This document shows positions 5,931-12,040 of a DNA stretch of 12,040 bases, in pieces. Under the pieces are notes generated by a model. That model had not been told where the DNA came from, did not search any database, and worked only from the letters and a program-made list of their open reading frames with translations. The stretch's first letter is position 1, and each line of letters starts with the position of its first letter. This DNA comes from SIG455 sp045589495 (GTDB lineage: Bacteria > Bacillota > Clostridia > UMGS1810), in contig JAZNPF010000012.1 in NCBI GenBank assembly GCA_045589495.1, forward strand, positions 1-12,040, given 5' to 3'. A program made the translations under genes and the position numbers.

Positions 5931-7043
5931 TTAGTTTATCTTTAAAGTTTCCCACAAAGTGTTTATATAATCCAGCATTTCTGGCTTAAGGTTATGATAT
6001 GCATTAGCATCATAATGCGTTGCAAAATCACCTGAATATCTATACAGAATATCCATTGCCTCCTCACCCATTTCGTCTATATAAGACTGATTTTCATAAA
6101 CAAGGCTGTTCGGTGATGCATAATAGGTATATGTTGCATTCGCAATTGCAGGTTCTTCGGAAAGCATATAGTTAATGAAGATTTCTGCAAGGTCTTTGTT
6201 TTCGCAACATTTTGGAATACACATAGCGTCTATATAATAGTTGGTACGTTCAGGATAATAGAATTTCAAATCAACATTTTCAGCCTGTGCGTCTGCCATT
6301 GTAAAATAATCGCCGGCATAGTATGCACCTATCGCTGCTTCGCCCGATTCCATCATATTATATATCTCATCCATAACAAGACTGTACACCAACGGTCTTT
6401 GAAGCAATAATTCTTCATAGGCAGTATCCCACACAGAACGGTCATCAGAATTCACATCAAGACCGAGTTTATACATAGCCATACCAAAAGCGTCACGGGA
6501 ATTGTTAAACTGAAGAATCTTATCAGCATATTTTTCGTTCCACAAAAGGTCCCAACTTCCTGTGTCCGCCTCGTCAACTTCATTTGCGTTGTAAATAACA
6601 CCTATTATTCCGTACGCATAAGGAACGGTGTACTCACCATTGGGATCATAGTACAAACTTTTAAAATCTTCATCAATATATTTATAGTTTGGAATGTTGT
6701 CAAAATTCAATGGCAAGAGCATGTCCTCATCCGCCATACGAGCAATCATATAATCAGACGGGATAATAACATCATAACTTACTGCTCCGCTTGATATCTT
6801 GCTATACATATCTTCATTGGAAGAAAATGTGGTATAGTTAACTTTGACTTTAGTGCCGTATGTCTGTTTATACCAGTTTTCAAACTCTTTTATTGTGTCA
6901 AAACTGCCCTCACTGCCATCAGAGATATATTCACCCCAGTTGTATACATTCAAAGTTAAAGTTTCCTCACCGCCACAACCGGAAAGGCACAGGCTGCACA
7001 AAACAGCCAGAACAACAAAAAGTGCTGATAATTTTCTTTTCAT
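5931..7043 (-). CDS. potD: Polyamine ABC transporter, substrate-binding lipoprotein
   Basis: This protein captures spermidine/putrescine outside the membrane and hands it to PotBC. It has 370 residues with a lipoprotein signal peptide: basic MKRK, a hydrophobic stretch, and lipobox LSGC with the lipidated Cys at 23. The mature part starts with the family motif LNVYNWGEYIS, where PotD typically has YNWTEYV, and includes IIPSDYM (93-99). Compared from memory with E. coli PotD, the first pocket Trp and Tyr are kept and the late Asp (YYIDAM) is kept. Two pocket Trp appear to be Tyr, and the Asp-x-x-Glu pair reads NSRD. So it belongs to the polyamine-binding family, but its exact polyamine cannot be called. 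It is the last gene of the pot operon, 17 bases after potC, with AAAGGAGG before the ATG. No clear terminator follows. Confidence 0.93.
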   Translation of the reverse strand: MKRKLSALFVVLAVLCSLCLSGCGGEETLTLNVYNWGEYISDGSEGSFDTIKEFENWYKQTYGTKVKVNYTTFSSNEDMYSKISSGAVSYDVIIPSDYMIARMADEDMLLPLNFDNIPNYKYIDEDFKSLYYDPNGEYTVPYAYGIIGVIYNANEVDEADTGSWDLLWNEKYADKILQFNNSRDAFGMAMYKLGLDVNSDDRSVWDTAYEELLLQRPLVYSLVMDEIYNMMESGEAAIGAYYAGDYFTMADAQAENVDLKFYYPERTNYYIDAMCIPKCCENKDLAEIFINYMLSEEPAIANATYTYYASPNSLVYENQSYIDEMGEEAMDILYRYSGDFATHYDANAYHNLKPEMLDYINTLWETLKIN

Positions 7044-7060
7044 TTGCTCCTCCTTTGAGA

Positions 7061-7936
7061 TTATCTTACATTTATATAGTTCTTATTTTTCCTGTTTTTT
7101 CTTGTTTTACGCAAATTACGGCTATCTTCATTATCAATAAGATTATTGATGAGCAAAAGCGACAGTGTTATAAAAAATATTATTGTCGCAAGTGCATACA
7201 TTTTAGGAGTAACCGTTTTTTTGGTCATACTGTATATACGTATGGGCAATGTCTGGAAATCATTTCCCGATGTAAAATAACTTATTACGAAATCGTCTAG
7301 CGAAAGTGTAAACGCCATAATCGCACCGGTAATAATCCCAGGTAAAATTTCCGGAAGCGTAACCTTGAAAAAAGCGCGAAAAGGCGTGCAACCCAAATCC
7401 TGTGCCGCTTCAATCAAAGACACATCCATCTGCTGAAGTTTCGGTAACACCTGCAATATAACATACGGCAGGCAAAATGATATATGTGCAATCAGGATAG
7501 TCCAGAAATTCAAACTGGTAGATGCTCCGAAAAGTTGACCGACAAACACAAATACAAGCATCATGGAAATACCTGTGATAATATCAGGATTAACCATCGG
7601 GATATTCGTAACTGTATTCATTAAAACTTTATACCATTCTTTTCTTATGCGGTAAATCCCAAAAGCCGCCGCCGTACCCATAACCGTAGAAAAAGCCGTT
7701 GCAGCAAAAGCAAGAATCACAGAGTTCTTTACGGATTCAAGAGTGCTTCTGTCGTTGAAAAGTTCCTTGTACCATTTAAGCGAAAAATCAGAAAACACAG
7801 AAAGGCTTTTAGATTCGTTAAATGAAAACACAAGTAAAATAACAATAGGAGCAAACAGAAACGCAAAAACAATCGCCGTATAAATTTTAGATGACAGTTT
7901 CGTGTTACTCACCCCCATAAACAAATCTTGAAGCAT
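7061..7936 (-). CDS. potC: Polyamine ABC transporter, permease PotC
   Basis: This is one of the two inner-membrane permease subunits that form the channel with PotB. The product is up to 291 residues with about six hydrophobic segments. The ABC-permease EAA loop (EAAQDLGCTPFRAFFKVTLP, about 176-195) contacts the ATPase. It ends in an unusually basic tail (RNLRKTRKNRKNKN). The start is uncertain: ATG at 7936 lacks a strong binding site and overlaps potB by 32 bases. An in-frame ATG at 7918 overlaps by 14 and has no better site. Either way translation is coupled to potB. PotC is told from PotB by its length, position before potD and short N terminus. Confidence 0.93.
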   Translation of the reverse strand: MLQDLFMGVSNTKLSSKIYTAIVFAFLFAPIVILLVFSFNESKSLSVFSDFSLKWYKELFNDRSTLESVKNSVILAFAATAFSTVMGTAAAFGIYRIRKEWYKVLMNTVTNIPMVNPDIITGISMMLVFVFVGQLFGASTSLNFWTILIAHISFCLPYVILQVLPKLQQMDVSLIEAAQDLGCTPFRAFFKVTLPEILPGIITGAIMAFTLSLDDFVISYFTSGNDFQTLPIRIYSMTKKTVTPKMYALATIIFFITLSLLLINNLIDNEDSRNLRKTRKNRKNKNYINVR

Positions 7937-8789
7937 AATACTTCAAAAGTCCTATGCTTGCCAGCAGAATAATCATTAAAATAAATGCAATCGCTGCTGC
8001 AAAATGCAGATTATTTGCAATATACTGCCCTTCTATAGCATCGCCTATCAGGAAAAACTTGCCGTTGCCGAGTTTCTGCGAAATATAGAATGTGCTGACA
8101 GATGGGATGAGAACCATATTGATTCCCGACAAAACGCCCGGAAGACTAAGCGGAAAAATCACACGCTTGAGGACTCCAAAACTGTTGCATCCCAAATCAC
8201 GCGCCGCTTCAAACAGTTTACTGTCTATCTTGACCATAATGGAATAGATAGGCAAAACCATATACGGAAAATAATCGTAAACCATTCCTATAACAACAGC
8301 CGCTTCTGTTCCAATAATACGCACAGGACCCAACCCCACTACTGACAACATACTGTTTAAAATACCTGTATCCTGCAGAATTGTCATCCATGCATACGTA
8401 CGAATAAGGAAGTTCATCCACATAGGAATCATTATTAACGTCACAAGCATTTTTTGCGTTCTTGCCTTTGCACGTGCCATAATACACGCCAACGGATATC
8501 CCATAAGCAAACATATTACTGTGGAAATAGCCGCAAGTTTCAGAGAACGCATAAAAATAACAATATACGTACGAACTTCCCGAACAGTGCCGTCATCCTC
8601 TTTCAAATTACTTGTAGCAGTGAAAAAGCGCGTGATATTTTCTGTGGTAAACCTGAAATTATCATCAGTAAACGCATAGTATGCAACAAACACAAGAGGA
8701 ACAACAACAAAAATAAGCGACCAAAAAGAATATGGCATCAATGCAATATTTGCACGGCCTTTTCTGTCTATCGGCTTAATTTTATTCAT
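7905..8789 (-). CDS. potB: Polyamine ABC transporter, permease PotB
   Basis: This is the partner permease of PotC in the inner membrane. The 294-residue product has an N-terminal hydrophobic helix (about 17-40), a periplasmic-side segment, and the binding-protein-dependent permease core. Its EAA loop EAARDLGCNSFGVLKRVIFP is at about 194-213. The ATG at 8789-8787 lies 2 bases after the potA stop, and the GGGAGG site is inside the potA 3' end, so the two are translationally coupled. Its own 3' end overlaps the potC start. Length and motif are normal for PotB. Confidence 0.95.
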   Translation of the reverse strand: MNKIKPIDRKGRANIALMPYSFWSLIFVVVPLVFVAYYAFTDDNFRFTTENITRFFTATSNLKEDDGTVREVRTYIVIFMRSLKLAAISTVICLLMGYPLACIMARAKARTQKMLVTLIMIPMWMNFLIRTYAWMTILQDTGILNSMLSVVGLGPVRIIGTEAAVVIGMVYDYFPYMVLPIYSIMVKIDSKLFEAARDLGCNSFGVLKRVIFPLSLPGVLSGINMVLIPSVSTFYISQKLGNGKFFLIGDAIEGQYIANNLHFAAAIAFILMIILLASIGLLKYYASRFVYGGE

Positions 8790-8791
8790 TA

Positions 8792-9907
8792 TTACTCTTC
8801 CCTCCCCGGATCAGAAAGTTCATCCAGTTCGTTAGAATATGAAGAATAATCACCGAACATACCGGAATATTCAGATTTTTTCATTATATGAATAGCATCA
8901 GGGTCAAGTGAAATACCAATGCGTTCACCTTCATTTACAGAATCGGTAGTCTGAATCATCCATTTAAAACCGCCGATATCCACAATAATTTCATTATGGA
9001 CGCCCATAAATGTTACCTGTGTTACGTTGCCGGAAAGCATACCTGAATTTTCAGGAACGATATCCACATCTTCCGGACGCACAACAACGTCTACAGGTTC
9101 ACCCTCGGCAAATCCTTTATCAAGACACTGGAATGTATGACCTGAAAAACTTGCTTTATAATTTTCAAGCATTACTCCGTCGATTATATTACTTTCTCCG
9201 ATAAAATCATCAACAAAAGCGTTTCGAGGTTCGTTATATATATCACAAGGGTGACCTATCTGCTGGATTTTACCCTCATTCAGTACAACAATTGTATCAG
9301 ACATACTGAGGGCTTCCTCCTGGTCGTGAGTTACATATATAAATGTAACCCCCAGTTCCCTCTGCATATTTTTAAGTTCAATCTGCATATCTTTACGCAG
9401 TTTAAGGTCAAGAGCAGCCAAAGGTTCGTCCAGCAAAAGCACATGCGGTTTATTAACTATTGCACGTGCTATGGCAATTCTCTGCTGTTGACCGCCAGAA
9501 AGAGAATCAACAGAACGTTTGTCAAACCCTTTCAGGTTAACAAGTTCCAAAACCCTGCCAACTTCATATTCGATTTCCTTTTTGCTTTTTTTCTGTATCT
9601 TCATACCGAAAGCAATGTTATCGTATACATTAAGATGGGGAAAAAGCGCATATTTCTGGAACACAGTGTTTACCTTACGCTTGTGTGGCGGTATATTGGT
9701 TAAATCCTGACCTTCAAACAAAAGTTGTCCGCTGGTGGGCGACTCAAAACCTGCTATTAAGCGAAGTAAAGTTGACTTTCCGCAACCGGAAGGACCTAAA
9801 AGAGTCAAAAATTCATTTTCATCTACATACAAATTTATATTGCTCAAAGCCTCAGTAGTATCAAAAGTCTTGCTGACGTTTTTAAACTCAATCAGATGAT
9901 TGTGCAT
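8792..9907 (-). CDS. potA: Polyamine ABC transporter, ATPase PotA
   Basis: This is the cytoplasmic ATPase that drives polyamine import. The 371-residue product shows every ABC motif in order: Walker A GPSGCGKST (38-46), Q-loop Gln 84, signature LSGGQ (136-140), Walker B VLLLDE (156-161), D-loop ALDL (165-168) and the switch His 194 in YVTHDQEEA. The C-terminal part (about 235-350) carries the TOBE-like domain expected of this family, with DVVVRPEDVDIV. The ATG follows AAAGGAGG. It is the first gene of the potABCD operon, with its own promoter about 44 bases upstream. By sequence alone it could serve another MalK-type importer, but the potBCD partners settle the assignment. Confidence 0.96.
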   Translation of the reverse strand: MHNHLIEFKNVSKTFDTTEALSNINLYVDENEFLTLLGPSGCGKSTLLRLIAGFESPTSGQLLFEGQDLTNIPPHKRKVNTVFQKYALFPHLNVYDNIAFGMKIQKKSKKEIEYEVGRVLELVNLKGFDKRSVDSLSGGQQQRIAIARAIVNKPHVLLLDEPLAALDLKLRKDMQIELKNMQRELGVTFIYVTHDQEEALSMSDTIVVLNEGKIQQIGHPCDIYNEPRNAFVDDFIGESNIIDGVMLENYKASFSGHTFQCLDKGFAEGEPVDVVVRPEDVDIVPENSGMLSGNVTQVTFMGVHNEIIVDIGGFKWMIQTTDSVNEGERIGISLDPDAIHIMKKSEYSGMFGDYSSYSNELDELSDPGREE

Positions 9908-9950
9908 TTCGCCTATCCCTCCTTTTAATCATTAAATTACAGTATCTTTA

Positions 9951-9979
9951 ATTATATTATCAAACTTAAAAAAATTCAA
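9951..9979 (-). promoter_or_regulatory. SigmaA promoter of the potABCD operon
   Basis: On the minus strand, -35 TTGAAT (9974-9979) and -10 TATAAT (9951-9956) have a 17-base spacer. The leader to potA is only about 35-40 bases, so no riboswitch fits there. The stretch 9980-10084 upstream is very AT-rich and shows no gene or convincing operator. Confidence 0.82.
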
Positions 9980-10084
9980 TATGTTTTTATCATTTTTATG
10001 ATTTTCTGCAAATTTTAACGAAAAAAGTCGTTTAACAAGGCTTTTTAAATGTATTTACAATAAAAAATCACTTAAAATTCATAT

Positions 10085-10117
10085 AAAAAAAGCACTTCTG
10101 TAAAAGAAGTGCTTTTT
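10085..10117 (-). terminator. Intrinsic terminator of the CAT tRNA
   Basis: AGCACTTCT (10105-10113 read on the minus strand) pairs perfectly with AGAAGTGCT (10091-10099). The stem is extended by four A-T pairs around a 5-base loop, with a T-run continuing to 10085. It starts right after the tRNA 3' end. The A/T flanks make it usable in both directions. Confidence 0.93.
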
Positions 10118-10118
10118 A

Positions 10119-10192
10119 TGGGCCTTCAGGGACTCGAACCCCGGACCCACCGGTTATGAGCCGGTTGCTCTGACCAACTGAGCTAAACGCCC
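10119..10192 (-). tRNA. tRNA with anticodon CAT, most likely Ile2 (lysidine type), possibly elongator Met
   Basis: The 74-base cloverleaf is complete. The acceptor GGGCGTT pairs with AAGGCCC, with discriminator A. The D-stem is GCTC/GAGC, the anticodon stem ACCGG/CCGGT, and the loop CTCATAA has anticodon CAT. The variable loop is 5 bases and the T-stem CGGGG/CCCTG has loop TTCGAGT. CCA is not encoded. It is not an initiator, because the anticodon stem lacks three G-C pairs in the usual place. The CTCATAA loop and TTTAGCTCAG opening resemble Firmicutes tRNA-Ile2, in which C34 is changed to lysidine by TilS to read AUA. One acceptor pair, 5-68, is G-G, a real mismatch. The gene has its own promoter and terminator. 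Confidence 0.93.
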
Positions 10193-10212
10193 TTACTTGC
10201 TCAACGCAAATT

Positions 10213-10241
10213 ATTATATCACTGAATTTGGCTTGTGTCAA
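10213..10241 (-). promoter_or_regulatory. Full-consensus SigmaA promoter of the tRNA
   Basis: On the minus strand TTGACA (10236-10241) and TATAAT (10213-10218) are both perfect, with a 17-base spacer. Transcription should start about a dozen bases before the tRNA, as usual for a strong stable-RNA promoter. Confidence 0.93.
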
Positions 10242-10287
10242 TACTTTTATCAAAACTTTTTAATATTTATATTTGTTTACATTTTAT

Positions 10288-10324
10288 TGACGAATATTGA
10301 CAAAAACCGCCATAATGTTACAAT
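10288..10324 (+). promoter_or_regulatory. Two overlapping SigmaA promoters of the lipoprotein gene
   Basis: On the plus strand there are two interleaved candidates. TTGACG (10288-10293) has a 17-base spacer to CATAAT (10311-10316). TTGACA (10297-10302) has a 16-base spacer to TACAAT (10319-10324). The two -35 elements form a direct ATTGAC repeat 9 bases apart. Either would give a short leader before the start codon at 10356. They are divergent from the tRNA promoter. Confidence 0.7.
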
Positions 10325-10355
10325 ATAAATATATTATTCAAATGAGGTGTTCCTT

Positions 10356-11828
10356 ATGAAAAAAAGGTTGTTTACCGCAATATTTACACTTATCATAATA
10401 TTTATACTTTCAGGTTGCGGAGAAAAAATCTCAAATAAAGCATTGCAAAAGATGCTAAAAAATGACTCCGAATTTACACATATTGATCCATCATCTGTAA
10501 AAGCAATTACCGAAACAGAACTGGGTGAAAAAACAAAAGCGGTTCTGTTCAGTGCAAAAGAAACTGGTGATGCTGAACTGACATATCACATAGCGGTTGC
10601 AGACACAAAAAAAGACAAACTAACACCGGTTAAACCTGTTTATGAACCTTTACAGTTTTTTATGTCTGAAATATCTTTAAACCGTCCTCAAAATATGAAT
10701 ATGGATTTCTTTTTAAAAGTATGCGAACCTCTTTCAAAAGATGTGAACTATTTTGACGATGAACAGAATAACATTAAGTTTTTGAGAAACACAACGGGAA
10801 AAGACGGAATAATGTCAACAGAATCCGCCCAGAATTCATTGACGGCTATCGCAAAAGAACATTTCAGTGAAGATGAAATTGAAGATTTTCTGATTGTATT
10901 TGAAGAAGATAATGCAAATCCCCTGCAATATGCGGTTAAAGATATAGACTCCGTATATAGTTGGGAGTGGCTTCCCGAATCACAGTATCTTACATTTGCA
11001 AGTTCATCAACCAGCCAAGAACTTGAAAATGCAGAAAAGGAACATGGTCCTGCATACACGGAGAGCAGTGTGTGGATTGCTTATGACCTGAACAAAGAAA
11101 AGAAAGGTGTTTACAAAACAAAATCCGAATTGTACGAAGCAGTTGTCGGAAATGCCGATGGTATTGAAGACGAAGAAAAAACGCCCGAAGGTGTTTTAAA
11201 ACTTGCAACCGTTACTGACAAATCACCATTTGCATATATAAACGGCGGTATACCAGTCGGTGCCGATATTGATATTGCAAGAGCCATTGCAGAAGAACTC
11301 AATATGGAACTTGAAATATCAACAATGTCACAGTCTGCCGCAATCAACGGTACAGCGAAAGGCACATACAATATGTCAATGGCAGCATATACAACATCTG
11401 TGGAAAATGAATCTATTCGTTTTACAGACAACTACTACGGCGATTACGTTATTTTACTCAACAAAAACGGTGGTAAAATAAATGACAAAATATGTACTGC
11501 ACTGGCAACTTTAAAATCCGACGGTAAGATTGACAAAATCATAAGTGCCCATAATGCTGATAAGATTCCATCACCTGAAAACAAAAAAGACACCGCACCA
11601 AAAGAAGAACCCCAAAAGGCAGATGTAACTCAATCAAATGAAGAAAGTAAACATAATGAAAACGTCAACACTTCTATATCCTATCGCGTACGTAAAAGTG
11701 GTGATGACAGCAAATCACAAATAGGAGCATTTGCAAGTCTTGAAAACGCAAAAAAAGAAGCCAATGCTCATAAAGATGAAGGATATAAAGTCTACGATAT
11801 GTCAGGAAAACTTGTATATACACCTTAA
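10356..11828 (+). CDS. Lipoprotein with a shortened family-3 solute-binding domain and a C-terminal SPOR-like tail
   Basis: No gene name is recognised. The 490-residue product is exported and lipidated: MKKR, a hydrophobic core and lipobox LSGC with Cys 21. Residues about 22-270 match nothing I know. Residues about 278-398 look like a family-3 (GlnH-type) solute-binding domain: LKLATVTDKSPFAYINGG, then GADIDIARAIAEELNMELEI, then FTDNYYGDYVILL. It then jumps straight to the last helix region, INDKICTALATLKSDGKIDK, so the roughly 90-residue second lobe seems absent. The usual substrate-binding Arg after the Thr-x-x motif reads Asn. A Lys/Glu/Pro-rich linker follows (about 399-440), then a tail YRVRKSGDDSKSQIGAFASL to the end. 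Tails of this kind are common on clostridial cell-wall hydrolases and resemble SPOR domains. ATG at 10356 follows GAGGTG; a GTG at 10347 overlaps that site and is rejected. It likely sits at the cell surface, perhaps sensing or binding wall material. Function unknown. Confidence 0.8.
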   Translation: MKKRLFTAIFTLIIIFILSGCGEKISNKALQKMLKNDSEFTHIDPSSVKAITETELGEKTKAVLFSAKETGDAELTYHIAVADTKKDKLTPVKPVYEPLQFFMSEISLNRPQNMNMDFFLKVCEPLSKDVNYFDDEQNNIKFLRNTTGKDGIMSTESAQNSLTAIAKEHFSEDEIEDFLIVFEEDNANPLQYAVKDIDSVYSWEWLPESQYLTFASSSTSQELENAEKEHGPAYTESSVWIAYDLNKEKKGVYKTKSELYEAVVGNADGIEDEEKTPEGVLKLATVTDKSPFAYINGGIPVGADIDIARAIAEELNMELEISTMSQSAAINGTAKGTYNMSMAAYTTSVENESIRFTDNYYGDYVILLNKNGGKINDKICTALATLKSDGKIDKIISAHNADKIPSPENKKDTAPKEEPQKADVTQSNEESKHNENVNTSISYRVRKSGDDSKSQIGAFASLENAKKEANAHKDEGYKVYDMSGKLVYTP

Positions 11829-11873
11829 AAAAAACATAAAGCACTTGCAAATTGCAAGTGCTTTATGTTTTTT
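11829..11873 (+). terminator. Long perfect inverted-repeat terminator of the lipoprotein gene
   Basis: The arms 11829-11850 and 11852-11873 are perfectly complementary over 22 bp, with only one to three bases in the turn. The right arm ends in six Ts, and the left arm begins with As, so the stem can act in both directions. Its core AAAGCACTT/AAGTGCTTT is shared with the tRNA terminator. It begins right after the stop codon. Confidence 0.92.
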
Positions 11874-11894
11874 ATATCAATTACCTGAAAAATG

Positions 11895-11925
11895 AAAAAA
11901 TAGGCGTACAAAAACTGTACGCCTA
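11895..11925 (-). terminator. Intrinsic terminator after the 5S rRNA
   Basis: On the minus strand TAGGCGTACA (11916-11925) pairs perfectly over 10 bp around a 5-base loop with TGTACGCCTA (11901-11910), followed by six Ts. It lies about 10 bases past the 5S 3' end and ends a minus-strand rRNA operon. Confidence 0.92.
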
Positions 11926-11935
11926 CATCAATTTG

Positions 11936-12040
11936 TCCCGGCAACTCCCTATCTTCCCGGGCGGTCACCCGCCAAGTATTGTCGGCACCACAGAGCTTAA
12001 CTTCCGTGTTCGGTATGGGAACGGGTGTGACCTCTGCGTT
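11936..12040 (-). rRNA. rrf: 5S ribosomal RNA, 5' end beyond window
   Basis: On the minus strand the sequence reads the 5S hallmarks: GAGGTCACACCCGTTCCCAT, then CCGAACACGGAAGTTAAGCTC (loop region conserved in bacterial 5S), GGTGCCGA and the GGCGGGTGACCGCCCGGG arm. About 105 of the usual 115-120 bases are present, with the 5' dozen or so off the right edge. The exact 3' end, near GCCGGGAC, is estimated. Being last and followed by a terminator, it is probably the end of a 16S-23S-5S operon to the right. Confidence 0.95.

Noticed and set aside
6844..7300. Plus-strand frames across potD and potC
   Set aside because: They are antisense to complete transporter genes, with no starts or motifs that support coding.
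9908..9950. Riboswitch before potA
   Set aside because: The mapped promoter leaves only about 35-40 leader bases, too short for a known riboswitch.

Overview
The window looks like a chromosomal core region of a low-GC, Gram-positive, Clostridia-type bacterium. The signs are strong AGGAGG-type ribosome binding sites, SigmaA-like promoters with 16-17 base spacers, a sporulation gene (spoIIM), clostridial-style lipoproteins and ribosomal proteins of Firmicutes type. The species cannot be named from the sequence. Nearly everything, including the 5S rRNA, is read from the minus strand. That suggests the minus strand is the leading strand and that the region may lie near the origin, but this is inference. 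Only one gene, a lipoprotein at the right end, runs on the plus strand.

Region by region, left to right: (1) Positions 1-3814 hold the start of the S10 ribosomal protein operon in the classical order rpsJ-rplC-rplD-rplW-rplB-rpsS-rplV, with rplV cut by the window edge. It has a good promoter with upstream A-tracts and a leader of about 230 nt that can fold into several hairpins, some mutually exclusive. (2) Positions 3930-5757 hold an HU gene with its own promoter and terminator, followed by proC (proline biosynthesis) and spoIIM (sporulation, engulfment). (3) Positions 5931-9979 hold a complete potABCD polyamine ABC transporter operon behind a SigmaA-type promoter. (4) Positions 10085-10241 hold a CAT-anticodon tRNA with a full-consensus promoter and a strong terminator. 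(5) Positions 10288-11873 hold a plus-strand lipoprotein. It joins an unrecognised domain, a shortened family-3 solute-binding domain and a C-terminal SPOR-like cell-wall tail, and ends in a 22-bp perfect terminator stem. (6) Positions 11895-12040 hold the 3' part of a 5S rRNA and its terminator, presumably the end of an rRNA operon lying beyond the window.

Functionally this is mostly housekeeping: translation (ribosomal proteins, tRNA, 5S), nucleoid packing (HU), proline synthesis, polyamine import and a sporulation membrane protein. I see no mobile elements, CRISPR arrays or defence genes. The items that deserve a second look are the S10 leader with its alternative hairpins and small ORF, the lipoprotein whose solute-binding domain appears to lack a whole lobe, and the tRNA with a G-G mismatch at acceptor position 5-68.
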